The position numbers and the translations under genes were made by a program. Under the pieces are notes generated by a model. That model worked only from the letters and a program-made list of their open reading frames with translations, had not been told where the DNA came from and made no database searches. Source: Helicobacter_D ganmani (lineage in GTDB: Bacteria > Campylobacterota > Campylobacteria > Campylobacterales > Helicobacteraceae). Taken from it: DNA of 64,000 bases. The stretch lies in the NCBI RefSeq assembly GCF_965138225.1, contig NZ_CBCSAX010000005.1; one strand, written 5' to 3'. Of this stretch, positions 42,714 through 52,472 are shown in pieces; the first letter of the stretch is position 1; the number at the start of each line of letters is the position of its first letter.

Positions 42714-44056
42714 ACATTTTCCTTTTCTTGATGTTGTTCTACGATTTCTTGTGAAATCTTATAGCTGCAAAATTTTGGTCCGCACATTGAGCAGAATTTC
42801 GCATCTTTAAATACCTCTTGTGGCAGACTCTCATCGTGATATTCACGCGCTCTATCTGGGTCAAGGGCAAGTTCAAATTGTCTATTCCAATCAAAATTAT
42901 ACCGCGCATTGCTCATTGCGTCATCTCTGATTCTTGCATTTGTGCGCCCACGCGCAATATCCGCTGCGTGTGCTGCGATTTTATAAGCAATGATTCCCTC
43001 ACGCACATCTTTTGCATTCGGTAGCCCTAAATGCTCCTTAGGGGTAACATAACATAGCATTGCAACACCTTTCCAAGCGGCAATAGCCGCACCAATGGCT
43101 GAAGCGATATGGTCATACCCCGCAGCAATATCTGTAACAAGCGGTCCTAAAACATAAAAAGGTGCCTCGTGGCAAAGCTCCTTTTGCAACTCTACATTGC
43201 GTTCAATTTCATTCATTGGCGTATGTCCCGGTCCCTCTATCATCACTTGCACATCTTTTTCGTAAGCTCTTGCGGCTAATTCGCCCATTACTCTTAGCTC
43301 TTCAAGCTGGGCTTCATCACTAGAATCCGCTAGACAACCCGGACGCAAGGAATCCCCAAGACTTAAAGAGACATCGTAACGTTGGCAAATATCTAAAATG
43401 TCATCAAAGGCTTCATAAAAGGGATTTTGTTTGTGATAATGCAACATCCAAGAAGCCATTAAGCTACCACCACGACTGACAATGCCCATTTTACGTTTGG
43501 ATAGTTTTGGCATATGTTCTAGGAGGAATCCGCAATGGATTGTGAAATAACTTACGCCTTGCCTTGCCTGTCTCTCCATTACTTCTAGCATAGTGTCAAT
43601 ATCTAGCGCATTAATGTCGTTTTTCACATCGTGTAGAATCTGATAGATTGGCACTGTGCCAATCGGCACACTAGAGCTTTGGATTACTGCTTCTCTGATA
43701 GAATCTAAATCTCCCCCTGTGCTTAAATCCATAATCGTATCCGCTCCATATTTAATGGAAATTAGTGTTTTTTGCACTTCCTCTTCAATAGAACTTGCAA
43801 GTGCAGAACTACCGATATTAGAATTAATCTTAGTGCGCGTTGCGATTCCAATTCCCATTGGTTCTAAATTCGTGTGATTTATGTTTGCGGGTATTATAAG
43901 CCGCCCTTTCTCCACTTCTTTACGCACGATTTCGGGACTTAAATGCTCAAGATTGGCGACATATTCCATTTCTTGTGTGATGACACCCTTTTTTGCATAG
44001 CGTAATTGCGTTTTGATTTTATCTTTTTCTCTTGCTTTTATCCATGCTTTTCGCAT
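42710..44056 (-). CDS. thiC: Phosphomethylpyrimidine synthase ThiC
   Basis: ThiC converts aminoimidazole ribotide to the HMP-phosphate pyrimidine of thiamine by radical SAM chemistry. It shows MDLSTGGDL, PIGTVPIYQ, FTIHCG, EGPGHTPMNEIE and the C-terminal cluster motif CSMCGPKFC. At 448 residues it is of the short type without the N-terminal extension of E. coli ThiC. The upstream 160 bases contain no recognisable TPP riboswitch. mrp follows, overlapping by four bases. Confidence 0.97.
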   Translation of the reverse strand: MRKAWIKAREKDKIKTQLRYAKKGVITQEMEYVANLEHLSPEIVRKEVEKGRLIIPANINHTNLEPMGIGIATRTKINSNIGSSALASSIEEEVQKTLISIKYGADTIMDLSTGGDLDSIREAVIQSSSVPIGTVPIYQILHDVKNDINALDIDTMLEVMERQARQGVSYFTIHCGFLLEHMPKLSKRKMGIVSRGGSLMASWMLHYHKQNPFYEAFDDILDICQRYDVSLSLGDSLRPGCLADSSDEAQLEELRVMGELAARAYEKDVQVMIEGPGHTPMNEIERNVELQKELCHEAPFYVLGPLVTDIAAGYDHIASAIGAAIAAWKGVAMLCYVTPKEHLGLPNAKDVREGIIAYKIAAHAADIARGRTNARIRDDAMSNARYNFDWNRQFELALDPDRAREYHDESLPQEVFKDAKFCSMCGPKFCSYKISQEIVEQHQEKENV

Positions 44057-44219
44057 AGAATCTCCTTTGGAAGTTTGAATTCATCATTGATTCTAAATCT
44101 TTAATTGTAAAAGATATAAAATATCAAAATAAAAATAAAATTTAGCTTTTTTTGTAGATTTTATGGCAAAAACCTCGCAAATCATTGCAAAATCAAGTGA
44201 TAATGTTTAGAAATAGAAT

Positions 44220-44975
44220 TTATTTTGCAAGCCAAATTTTAGCGATTTTTTCTAGTTTTTCCACGCTATCACTTGCATAGAAAGTTACTTTTGGAGGATT
44301 CTTAAAAGACTTTAAAATATAAGAGTTTTGCAGGTATTCCATAATGGCTTCTCCCGAATGAATGAGCAAGGGGTTGTGATGATAATAATGTGAAATGGAA
44401 TCTGCAATTAAAGGGAAATGTGTGCAGCCTAAAATAATGGCTTCTGGCGTTTGGGAATAGAGGGTAAAGTAATGTTTCATTGTTGATTTCAAGATTTCAC
44501 CCTCAAAAATTCCTTCTTCCACAATAGGAACAAAAAGGCTAGTGGCAAGCCCAAAAGTGTTATGATAACCCTCAAATGCTAAAAGCTCACTATAAAGCTT
44601 GCTTTGAATCGTCGCTTTTGTGCCTAAAATCAAGATTTTGGAATCTTTATTGGGGATTTTATTTTTAAGCGCTAAAACTCCCGGCTCAATCACACCAACA
44701 ATAGGATAGGGTGCAACTGCTTGCATAGCTTTCAAGCCATAAGCACTCACGGTGTTGCAAGCAATAACAAGTAAATCCAAATCAAAAGTTTTAAAAAATT
44801 CTAGTGCTTCTAGGGAATATTGTGCAATAGTTTCTGCGCTGCGCACACCATAGGGGACACGTGCAGTATCTCCATAATAGATGATTTCGCTGAAGTTGTG
44901 GGAATGGATAAGACTTTTTAGGACACTTATACCCCCTGCGCCGCTATCAAATACACCAATTCTTTGTGGAATCAT
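44220..44975 (-). CDS. murI: Glutamate racemase MurI
   Basis: MurI makes D-glutamate for peptidoglycan. The 251-residue protein shows FDSGAGGISVL at the N-terminus, the catalytic cysteines in VIACNTVSAYG and ILGCTHFPL, and YGDTARVPYG, all standard for the family. It starts three bases after the rho stop, so it is translated from the rho transcript. About 160 AT-rich bases separate its end from the thiC start. Confidence 0.97.
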   Translation of the reverse strand: MIPQRIGVFDSGAGGISVLKSLIHSHNFSEIIYYGDTARVPYGVRSAETIAQYSLEALEFFKTFDLDLLVIACNTVSAYGLKAMQAVAPYPIVGVIEPGVLALKNKIPNKDSKILILGTKATIQSKLYSELLAFEGYHNTFGLATSLFVPIVEEGIFEGEILKSTMKHYFTLYSQTPEAIILGCTHFPLIADSISHYYHHNPLLIHSGEAIMEYLQNSYILKSFKNPPKVTFYASDSVEKLEKIAKIWLAK

Positions 44976-44978
44976 ATT

Positions 44979-46304
44979 TTAATCTTTTGCATCGTTATTC
45001 ATCATATTTAAAAATTCTTCATTGTCTTTGGATTTTTGCATTTGGGAATAAAGAAAAGTCAGAGCGTCAATCTCATTATTCATTTGATGAATCGCATTGC
45101 GCAATACCCAAACTTTTTGTAATTTGTCGCTACCTAAGAGTAATTCTTCTTTGCGTGTGCCACTTTTTAGAATATCCATTGCGGGATAAATTCTGCGCTC
45201 TGCAATATGACGCGCCAAGACAATTTCACTATTTCCTGTGCCTTTAAATTCCTCAAAAATCACTTCGTCCATTCTAGAGCCTGTTTCAATCAGTGCAGTT
45301 GCGATAATCGTTAGACTTCCGCCCTGTTCAATATTTCTTGCTGCTCCAAAGAATCGTTTGGGTTTGTGCAAGGCGTTTGCATCAACCCCACCACTAAGCA
45401 CTTTACCGCTGCTAGGTGTAGCAGTGTTATAAGCTCTTGCAAGACGCGTAATGGAATCTAGTAAAATCACGACATCTTTACCCATTTCTACCATTCTTTT
45501 TGCTTTCTCTACGACAAGTTCTGCTACGCGCGTATGGTTGTTGGCGGGCATATCAAAGGTGGAGCTATAAACTTCACCTTTCACACTTCTTTCCATATCA
45601 GTAACTTCCTCTGGACGTTCATCTACGAGTAAGACGATCAATTCTACCTCTGGGTGATTTTGGGTGATTCCATAGGCAAGCTCTTTCATTAGCTCTGTTT
45701 TACCCGTTCTTGGAGGTGCGACAATCAATGCACGTTGTCCTTTTCCAATAGGAGCAAATAAATCCAACATTCTACCTGTGATTTTAAAGCTATTGTATTC
45801 TAATTTGATTTGTTCGGTTGGAAAGAGAGGCGTAAGATTATCAAAAAGTGGGCGATTTTTCATCTCCTCTGGAGATTGATAATTGATTGCTTCTACCTTT
45901 AAAAGGGCATAATATCTTTCTTGGTCTTTTGGAGAGCGAACTTGTCCTGTGATAATATCTCCATTTCTTAGAGTAAATCTACGAATCTGTGTGCTACTTA
46001 CATAAGCATCATTTTGCGAGCCGGAGAAATTTTCATCAATGGCACGTAAGAATCCATACCCCTCACTTGTAATCTCTAAGATTCCTGTAAATAGGATAAA
46101 TCCACCCTTGCTAACTTGTGTTTTTAAAATCTCAAAAATCAAATCTTGACGCAAAAATTCTTGTGGATTTTCAATACCCAAAGATTTTGCGATTTCTGCA
46201 AGTTTATTAATGGATTTTGCGCGTAAATCTTCAATCGTATAGCCCTCAACGGGTGTATGAGTGCGGGTTTTGTGTTCTTTTTTGTTTGAATTGTTTTCGC
46301 TCAT
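44979..46304 (-). CDS. rho: Transcription termination factor Rho
   Basis: The hexameric RNA helicase that ends transcription at Rho-dependent sites. It shows the N-terminal helical Rho_N region (IEDLRAKSINKLAEIAKSLG), an RNA-binding cold-shock-like domain (EGYGFLRA), Walker A APPRTGKTEL near residue 196, VLLVDERPEEVTDME, the Q-loop/R-loop region SITRLARAYNT and GGVDANALHKPKRFFGAARN. Length 441 residues. The 180 bases before its start are AT-rich with no further feature that I can support. murI follows. Confidence 0.97.
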   Translation of the reverse strand: MSENNSNKKEHKTRTHTPVEGYTIEDLRAKSINKLAEIAKSLGIENPQEFLRQDLIFEILKTQVSKGGFILFTGILEITSEGYGFLRAIDENFSGSQNDAYVSSTQIRRFTLRNGDIITGQVRSPKDQERYYALLKVEAINYQSPEEMKNRPLFDNLTPLFPTEQIKLEYNSFKITGRMLDLFAPIGKGQRALIVAPPRTGKTELMKELAYGITQNHPEVELIVLLVDERPEEVTDMERSVKGEVYSSTFDMPANNHTRVAELVVEKAKRMVEMGKDVVILLDSITRLARAYNTATPSSGKVLSGGVDANALHKPKRFFGAARNIEQGGSLTIIATALIETGSRMDEVIFEEFKGTGNSEIVLARHIAERRIYPAMDILKSGTRKEELLLGSDKLQKVWVLRNAIHQMNNEIDALTFLYSQMQKSKDNEEFLNMMNNDAKD

Positions 46305-46485
46305 TTGTCGCCTTAATTTTGTTTAGGATTCCTTGCAAAGAGGTTTCTTGAAAAATTTAAAAATTGTGGAAAAACGGATGTTAAAATCCCTGAAGTCCTT
46401 TATGCAGTTCCTTATAACTTCTCTTTGAAATGAAGTGATGAGAAAATTTTAATCTAAAAAGATAAACTTGTCAAGATTTAATGTG

Positions 46486-47127
46486 TTAAATTTCATTGAA
46501 AAACACAAGTTGAAAACTTTGATAACTTGAGATAAAAAGTAGAATCCCAAAAAGAATAAAAACGATTCCACAAATTTTATCAATTTTATCAAAAAATGTG
46601 TTGTTGATGAATTTTCTAAAAAATACACCCAGCATAATCACAAGAATAAAAGTAAAAAATAATCCACAGAGCAAGACTAAAAGACTAATCTCTAAATATT
46701 GATTCATAAAAGGTGTAATAATAACAGCAAAAAAGAGGATAGCTTTGGGATTGGAGAGATTCAGTAAAAACCCTTTGAAAATAAAATCATAAAAGAAAGT
46801 TTTGCTTGTTTGTAAATGTAAATGAAAATCAATGGTATTTTTCGGTTTTCTTAAAAGCGCAAAAGCAACATAAAATAAATAGAATCCACCAATACAGCTT
46901 AGGATTCCTTGAGGTAACGCACCATTTATCAGATGGGCAAAGCCAAAATAAATCAAACTGATAAAAACAAGCCAACCACAAAAAATGCCAAATAAGCTAG
47001 AAAAACCAGCCTTAGTGCCAAAACTAATGGTGTTTCTAAGCACAAACAAAATATCCGGTCCAGGTGTCAAAGCACCAATGAAACCGACAATAAAAAGCGT
47101 GCTAAGTTCTAAGATTAGAGATTCCAT
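46486..47127 (-). CDS. LysE/RhtB-family amino-acid exporter
   Basis: A 213-residue six-helix membrane protein with the family signature ALTPGPDILFVLRNTISFG near residues 19-37 and NLSNPKAILFFAVIITPF in the second half. It is a paralogue of the exporter at 32.4-33.0 kb. Substrate unknown. The start codon overlaps the pyrB stop by one base (TAATG), so it is translationally coupled to pyrimidine synthesis, which may be fortuitous. Confidence 0.88.
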   Translation of the reverse strand: MESLILELSTLFIVGFIGALTPGPDILFVLRNTISFGTKAGFSSLFGIFCGWLVFISLIYFGFAHLINGALPQGILSCIGGFYLFYVAFALLRKPKNTIDFHLHLQTSKTFFYDFIFKGFLLNLSNPKAILFFAVIITPFMNQYLEISLLVLLCGLFFTFILVIMLGVFFRKFINNTFFDKIDKICGIVFILFGILLFISSYQSFQLVFFNEI

Positions 47128-48041
47128 TAAAAGTAAGGGAAGTTTTTTGGAATCTTTGAGCTACTATCGTGCATAATGAGTGTTTCTAAAACCGCCATAC
47201 GAATTGCGACACCATTTGTTACTTGTTCTAATATTTTACAGCGTGGGTCTTTTAGCATTGCATCACTAATATCAATATTGCGATGCACAGGTCCGGGGTG
47301 TAACAAGATAATATCGCGATTACCAAAAATTTCTTGCGTAATACAATAATCACTTGCATAGTCTTTTAAGCTTGAATATATCGGGCAATCGTGCCGCTCT
47401 GTTTGTGTGCGCAAACTCATCACTGCATCAACTTCATCAATGACTTCTTTTAAAAATAAGCAATGGCGCAAGGAAGTTTTCGGAATAAAATGCGGAGGAC
47501 CTACCAAAATCACTTCCATTCCAAATCTGCCTAAAAGTTCAATGTTGCTATTAGCCACACGCGAATTACGAATATCACCCACAATCGCAATTTTTTTACC
47601 CTCTAGGTTGCCCAAATGTTTGCGTAAGGTAAGCAAATCTAAAAGTGCTTGTGTTGGGTGCGCGTGCGCGCCATCGCCTCCATTGATAATAGAGCAAGAA
47701 ACATATTGAGAAAGAATGTTTGGCACGCCAGAGTTTCTATGTCGGACGATAATTGCGCTTGGATTCATTGCATTGAGATTTGCTGCGGTGTCAAAAAGCG
47801 TTTCTCCTTTTGCAGTAGAGCTACGAGAGACATCTAAACGCACCACACTTCCACCTAATCTTTTAGTTGCAACTTCAAAGCTAGAGAGCGTGCGGGTAGA
47901 GTTTTCAAAAAAGATTGTAATAATAATATGCCCATTTAAGCTATTTCTAGGTTTAGATTCTAAAAAGCTTTGAGCTAAATCCAAAATTTGTTCCACTTCG
48001 TTTTTATTAAAGTCTTTAGTTTCTAAGAGATGTCGCGCCAT
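47127..48041 (-). CDS. pyrB: Aspartate carbamoyltransferase catalytic subunit PyrB
   Basis: PyrB joins carbamoyl phosphate and aspartate in pyrimidine synthesis. It shows the carbamoyl-phosphate loop FFENSTRT, SSTAKGETLFDT, the RHRNSG segment, HAHPTQALLDLLTL and a late HPGPVHR. The frame opens with TTG at 48077, but ATG at 48041 with GAGG upstream gives the normal N-terminus (MARHLLETKDF), about 304 residues. No regulatory PyrI subunit is nearby. LysE-type exporter follows with a one-base overlap. Confidence 0.95.
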   Translation of the reverse strand: MARHLLETKDFNKNEVEQILDLAQSFLESKPRNSLNGHIIITIFFENSTRTLSSFEVATKRLGGSVVRLDVSRSSTAKGETLFDTAANLNAMNPSAIIVRHRNSGVPNILSQYVSCSIINGGDGAHAHPTQALLDLLTLRKHLGNLEGKKIAIVGDIRNSRVANSNIELLGRFGMEVILVGPPHFIPKTSLRHCLFLKEVIDEVDAVMSLRTQTERHDCPIYSSLKDYASDYCITQEIFGNRDIILLHPGPVHRNIDISDAMLKDPRCKILEQVTNGVAIRMAVLETLIMHDSSSKIPKNFPYF

Positions 48042-48143
48042 AATCCAACCTCGCAAGTCTTTATAAAGTCTAAACAATAAAATTATAAATTTATTTTGCT
48101 TTAAGTTTCCTTTGCGGTTATATTATTTGGAGTAAGATTATGC

Positions 48144-48149
48144 TAAAAT
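48144..48149 (+). promoter_or_regulatory. Likely -10 box of the ugd promoter
   Basis: A TAAAAT hexamer preceded by TGC lies 34 bases before the ugd start, in the AT-rich divergent region between pyrB and ugd. It fits the -10-dominated housekeeping promoters of this phylum. No -35 box is evident. Confidence 0.4.
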
Positions 48150-48182
48150 GCGAAAGTTTTATGAATTTCAAAGGTAATCTTG

Positions 48183-49517
48183 ATGAATATAGCAATGATT
48201 GGCACAGGATATGTGGGATTAGTAAGCGGGACTTGTTTTGCCGAAATGGGAAATAGAGTTGTTTGTGTAGATGTGGTAGAATCCAAAATTGCACAACTCA
48301 AATCCGGTGAGATTCCTATTTATGAGCCGGGTTTAGAAGAACTTGTAAATAAAAACTATCAAAATGGTAATTTATATTTCACTACTTCCTTACAAGAGGC
48401 ATTAAAAAATTGTGAAATTGTATTTATCGCAGTAGGCACACCTATGGGTGAAGATGGCAGTGCGGATTTACAATATGTGCTTCAAGCCGCAAAAGAAATT
48501 GGCGAAACAATGGAATCGCAACTTATTGTCGTAGATAAATCCACCGTTCCAGTTGGCACTGCACAAAAGGTTCAAGTAACGATTAATGAAGCGCTTAAAG
48601 CACGTAAGAAAAAGATTCCATTTGGAGTTGCAAGCAATCCAGAGTTTTTAAAGGAGGGAGATGCGATTAATGATTTTCTTAAGCCAGACCGCGTTGTCAT
48701 TGGTGCAGAGGAAGAGTGGGTAAAGGAGCGTTTAAAAGAGCTTTACGCTCCTTTTTGCCGTAGTCGCGACAGATTTATTGTAATGGATATTAAAAGCGCA
48801 GAGATGACAAAGTATGCAGCAAACGCAATGCTAGCAACGAAAATTAGTTTTATCAATGAGATTGCAAATATTTGCGAGGCGGTGGGCGCAAATGTAAATG
48901 ATGTTCGTGTTGGAATCGGGAGTGATAAGCGCATAGGATATAATTTTATTTATCCGGGTTGTGGCTATGGGGGGAGTTGTTTTCCAAAAGATGTAAAAGC
49001 TTTATCAAGAATTGCATTAGAAAATGGAATGAATCCTAAGGTGATTTGCGCAGTAGAACAAGTCAATTATGAGCAAAAGCGAATCTTGGGTAAAAAAATC
49101 GTGCAGCATTTTGGCAATGATTTAAGTGAAAGGCAAATTTGTGTTTGGGGGCTTAGTTTCAAGCCAGAAACAGACGATATGCGTGAGGCAACTTCTATTG
49201 TTCTCATTAATGAATTAATTGCACGCGGTGCGGTGGTAAAAGCATATGACCCTAAGGCAATGCAAGAAGCGCAGCAATTTTATCTCAAAGGGATTCCAAA
49301 TATTTTATATGCCAAAAACAAATATGACGCATTAGAAAATTGTGATTGTCTCGTGCTAGTTACAGAATGGAAAGAGTTTAGAAGTCCGGATTTTTTGGAA
49401 ATCAAAGAGCGTTTGAAAACACCTATCATTTTTGATGGACGCAATCAATACAATGCCAAAAGACTTAAAGAGCTCGGCTTTACTTATTATGAAATCGGTG
49501 TTCAATTATGTGTCTAA
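48183..49517 (+). CDS. ugd: UDP-glucose 6-dehydrogenase
   Basis: Oxidises UDP-glucose to UDP-glucuronate with two NAD, for capsule, LPS or glycan precursors. The N-terminal loop is IGTGYVGLVSG, the active-site cysteine lies in GYGGSCFPKDVKAL (about residue 262), and KSTVPVGT and NPEFLKEGDA are typical. Length 444 residues. ATG at 48183 is preferred over the adjoining TTG at 48180; AAGG lies eight bases upstream. The lipoprotein gene overlaps its end by ten bases. No glycosyltransferases are nearby to indicate the product glycan. Confidence 0.95.
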   Translation: MNIAMIGTGYVGLVSGTCFAEMGNRVVCVDVVESKIAQLKSGEIPIYEPGLEELVNKNYQNGNLYFTTSLQEALKNCEIVFIAVGTPMGEDGSADLQYVLQAAKEIGETMESQLIVVDKSTVPVGTAQKVQVTINEALKARKKKIPFGVASNPEFLKEGDAINDFLKPDRVVIGAEEEWVKERLKELYAPFCRSRDRFIVMDIKSAEMTKYAANAMLATKISFINEIANICEAVGANVNDVRVGIGSDKRIGYNFIYPGCGYGGSCFPKDVKALSRIALENGMNPKVICAVEQVNYEQKRILGKKIVQHFGNDLSERQICVWGLSFKPETDDMREATSIVLINELIARGAVVKAYDPKAMQEAQQFYLKGIPNILYAKNKYDALENCDCLVLVTEWKEFRSPDFLEIKERLKTPIIFDGRNQYNAKRLKELGFTYYEIGVQLCV

Positions 49518-50059
49518 AGCATTTGTTGCGATTCTTTTTTGGTGGAATCTTAATCGGTATTTTATTGATTTTGAATGGTTGCACTAAAATGGAATCTTTG
49601 AAATCTAAATTAATTCCCTCTAAACCTGAAGAATCTTATATTCAAGCAACACGCAAAAGTGAGCTAGTCTTTGATGAGATTACGCGGATTGTTTTAATTG
49701 CGGTGCATTTAAATTCCTATGATGAGAAAAACTATCCACACGAAAAGGGAGAAGTATTTTTTGTAGATGTGTATCAAAGCGAGCAGAATTCCTTAGGATT
49801 CTTGGAAAACGGCTATCATTTGACTTTAAGCAATGGAGAATCCCCAATAAAAATTACCCGACTACAAAGCAAAGATTTACAGGGGTTAATGAAGCAAAAT
49901 GCTATGCGTTGGGGGGAATACTATTTGGTTAAATTTGCGCCGCAAAATAAACGCATACAAGATAGTTTAACACTCGTGTTAAGCCACCCAAAATTTGGTG
50001 AAAATTTCTTAAAATTTGGCTTTAAAGGCTTAAGTAAAGAGGATTTAAAAGGAAAGTAA
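49508..50059 (+). CDS. Hypothetical lipoprotein
   Basis: 183 residues with a lipoprotein signal peptide: charged start, a long hydrophobic stretch (FFFGGILIGILLIL) and the lipobox LNGC with Cys near position 25. The mature part is soluble and beta-rich (VFFVDVYQSEQNSLGFLENG, ITRLQSKDL, YYLVKFAPQ) and I recognise no family. It overlaps ugd by ten bases and adjoins tlyA, so it is made with both. It is probably anchored to the inner or outer membrane facing the periplasm. Confidence 0.65.
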   Translation: MCLKHLLRFFFGGILIGILLILNGCTKMESLKSKLIPSKPEESYIQATRKSELVFDEITRIVLIAVHLNSYDEKNYPHEKGEVFFVDVYQSEQNSLGFLENGYHLTLSNGESPIKITRLQSKDLQGLMKQNAMRWGEYYLVKFAPQNKRIQDSLTLVLSHPKFGENFLKFGFKGLSKEDLKGK

Positions 50060-50830
50060 TTGCAAGATTTGCAAACTATACAAAAAATACGATTGGATAT
50101 TGCTTGTGTGAAATTAGGTTTATGTGAATCACGCAACAAGGCACAAAGTCTCATCAAAAAGGGTAAAGTTTGCGTGAATGATAAAGTATGCAAGAGGGTT
50201 TCTTGTGAAGTTTCCTCTTGCGATTCCATTTCCTTTTTAGAATCTTTGTGCTTTGTGAGTCGTGCAGGGGAGAAACTGCATTGTTTCTTGGAATCCAATC
50301 CCTACTTAAAGCAGAATTTTCATCGGTTGAATGCCTTAGATATTGGGTCTAGTACGGGTGGATTTAGTGAGGTTTTGTTAAATGCAGGCGTGGAATCTGT
50401 TGTTTGTGTAGATGTGGGGAGCAATCAGCTACATATAAGCTTGAGGCAGAATCCGCGCGTAAAATTTTATGAGCGCACAGATATTCGTAATTTTGCGAGA
50501 GAAAATCAAGCATTGCAAACTTTTCCGCTTGTGGTTTGCGATGTTTCTTTTATTTCTATCAAGGATATTTTAAGTGCAATCAAGGCATTAGCAAGTGGGC
50601 TTTTGATTTTGCTTTTTAAACCACAATTTGAAGTGGGAGTGGAAGCAAAACGCAATAAAAAGGGCGTGTTAATGGAATCAAAAAGCGCGAAAGTAGCATT
50701 AGAGCAGACACTTGCGCTTTTGGAAAATAAGGGCTTTAGGATTCTAGTTTGTGAGGAATCTAAAGTGAGAGGAAAGGAAGGAAATGTTGAGTTTTTTATC
50801 GCTTGCCAAACAGCCAAGCCTAGCGCGTAA
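50060..50830 (+). CDS. tlyA: TlyA-family rRNA 2'-O-methyltransferase / putative hemolysin
   Basis: An S4 RNA-binding domain (RLDIACVKLGLCESRNKAQSL and on to KGKVCVNDK) followed by an FtsJ-like methyltransferase with the SAM loop ALDIGSSTGGFSEVLL and VCDVSFISI. TlyA homologues methylate 16S/23S rRNA cytidines (capreomycin sensitivity); the hemolysin label is historical. Length 256 residues. The start is TTG with AAAGGAAAG upstream, directly after the lipoprotein stop. The ribF start lies 47 bases inside its 3' end. Confidence 0.9.
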   Translation: MQDLQTIQKIRLDIACVKLGLCESRNKAQSLIKKGKVCVNDKVCKRVSCEVSSCDSISFLESLCFVSRAGEKLHCFLESNPYLKQNFHRLNALDIGSSTGGFSEVLLNAGVESVVCVDVGSNQLHISLRQNPRVKFYERTDIRNFARENQALQTFPLVVCDVSFISIKDILSAIKALASGLLILLFKPQFEVGVEAKRNKKGVLMESKSAKVALEQTLALLENKGFRILVCEESKVRGKEGNVEFFIACQTAKPSA

Positions 50831-51758
50831 TATCACAAGTCTTGCGCTTGGGAAATTTGATGGAATGCACAGCGCACACCAAGTTCTTTTTGAAAAATTA
50901 GGCGATAAAGGCGCGATTTTGTGCATTGAAAACAATCAAGGCGAGTTACTACCTCAAAAATATCGCGCATTTTATGCTTCCTATCCGATTTTTTCACTAC
51001 CTTTAGAATATGTCCGCAGCAAAAGCGACAAGGAGTTTGTAGAGTTTTTGTTGGAGATTCTGCCTAATTTAGAATGTTTGGTTGTAGGATATGATTTTCG
51101 TTTTGGCAAGGAGCGGCATTACTATACTTTTGACTTGCAAAAGAGATTTCAAGGGAGAGTAATTGTGGTTGATGAGGTGTTTTATAAAAAACTCTCTGTG
51201 CATAGCGGGTTAATCAAAGAGTTGTTGATTAATGGTAATTTAAAGCAGGCAAACAAACTGCTAGGGCGTCCCTTTGAGATTCGCGGTGGAATCGTGCGGG
51301 GGCAGGGGATTGGTGCAAAGGAACTTGTCGCAACCATTAACCTGCAAAACGATGGATTTTTGCTCCCAAAGGAGGGAGTGTATGCGGGGTTTGTGCAATT
51401 AGGCGCACAAAGTGCGGAATCCCTAAAATATCCCGCAGTAATTTTCATCGGTAATCGTCTAAGCACGGATAAATCTTTTGCGATTGAGGGGCATTTGCTT
51501 GGAATGAAGCTAGAGGTGCAGCAAAAGGAAGCGGGATTCTTTCTTGTGAAATACTTGCGCGAAAACAAGCATTTTGAGCATTTAAGCGAGTTAAAAGAGC
51601 AGATTCAGCGAGATATTCAACGGGCTTATAAGGCTTTGAAATGTGAAAATAGAGAATCCAAAGAGAATGTGGAGAATGCAAGTAGTGCAAACTTGGAATT
51701 CCAAAACAATGTAAGGCAGACCGCAGAATCGCAAAATGCGATAAAGTCAAAGGAATAA
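50784..51758 (+). CDS. ribF: Bifunctional riboflavin kinase / FAD synthetase RibF
   Basis: Makes FMN and FAD from riboflavin. The N-terminal adenylyltransferase domain shows LGKFDGMHSAHQ, VGYDFRFGKER, and the C-terminal flavokinase domain shows GRPFEIRGGIVRGQGIGAKELVATINL, with YAGF following. The last 40 residues are a Gln/Asn/Ser/Glu-rich tail. It overlaps tlyA by 47 bases. At 324 residues it is close to family length. cmoA begins three bases after the stop. Confidence 0.93.
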   Translation: MLSFLSLAKQPSLARNITSLALGKFDGMHSAHQVLFEKLGDKGAILCIENNQGELLPQKYRAFYASYPIFSLPLEYVRSKSDKEFVEFLLEILPNLECLVVGYDFRFGKERHYYTFDLQKRFQGRVIVVDEVFYKKLSVHSGLIKELLINGNLKQANKLLGRPFEIRGGIVRGQGIGAKELVATINLQNDGFLLPKEGVYAGFVQLGAQSAESLKYPAVIFIGNRLSTDKSFAIEGHLLGMKLEVQQKEAGFFLVKYLRENKHFEHLSELKEQIQRDIQRAYKALKCENRESKENVENASSANLEFQNNVRQTAESQNAIKSKE

Positions 51759-51761
51759 ACA

Positions 51762-52469
51762 ATGGATAAGATTTTTACAGAGAATCCTCAAAAACAATTT
51801 GAATTTGACGCTAAAGTTGCGGGCGTGTTTGATGATATGGTAAGCCGTTCAATCCCTTATTATAAGGAAGTTTTAGGGCTTTGTGCAGATTTTACGTTAA
51901 TGTATTTAAAGCCCGATTCCACCTTGCTAGATTTAGGCACAAGCACAGGGGCAATGCTCGTGGAAATAGCTTCTAAGGCGGAGTTTCCGCTGAATCTCTA
52001 TGGAATAGATAATGCAGAATCTATGTTAGAGATAGCACAGAATAAATTAAGTGCGTATGAAATGTGTGCAAACCTCATCTGTGGCGATATTTTGGAAGTA
52101 GATTTTCCTAAAAGTGATGTGGTAATAGCGAATTACACTTTGCAATTTATCCGCCCGCTTCAGCGCGAAAAGTTGGTGCAAAAGATTTATGATTGTCTCA
52201 ATCCTAAGGGTGTTTTCATCGTCTCTGAAAAGGTAATGGTGGAGCATAAAGAGCTAGATTTTAAGATGATTCAATATTATTTAGCAAACAAAAAGAAGCA
52301 GGGATATAGTGATTTTGAGATTGCTAAAAAGCGTGAGGCGTTAGAAAATGTGCTTGTGCCTTATAGTGAGGCAGAGAATCGCGCAATGTTTTTAAACGCG
52401 GGATTTTCGTGCGTGGAGACGCTTTTCCGCTGGGTAAATTTTGCGAGTTTTATTGTGATGAAAGGATAA
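51762..52469 (+). CDS. cmoA: Carboxy-S-adenosyl-L-methionine synthase CmoA
   Basis: CmoA makes carboxy-SAM from SAM and prephenate; CmoB then uses it for the cmo5U wobble modification. The 235-residue protein shows VFDDMVSRSIPYY, the SAM loop LLDLGTSTGAML, YGIDNAESML, and ANYTLQFI, all typical. No cmoB is in the window. It is in the ugd-lipoprotein-tlyA-ribF-cmoA series, and the restriction-modification gene starts three bases after its stop. Confidence 0.93.
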   Translation: MDKIFTENPQKQFEFDAKVAGVFDDMVSRSIPYYKEVLGLCADFTLMYLKPDSTLLDLGTSTGAMLVEIASKAEFPLNLYGIDNAESMLEIAQNKLSAYEMCANLICGDILEVDFPKSDVVIANYTLQFIRPLQREKLVQKIYDCLNPKGVFIVSEKVMVEHKELDFKMIQYYLANKKKQGYSDFEIAKKREALENVLVPYSEAENRAMFLNAGFSCVETLFRWVNFASFIVMKG

Positions 52470-52472
52470 AGA

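Noticed and set aside
44057..44219. A TPP riboswitch upstream of thiC
   Set aside because: I looked on the minus strand for the CTGAGA core and partner helices and saw none in the 160 AT-rich bases.
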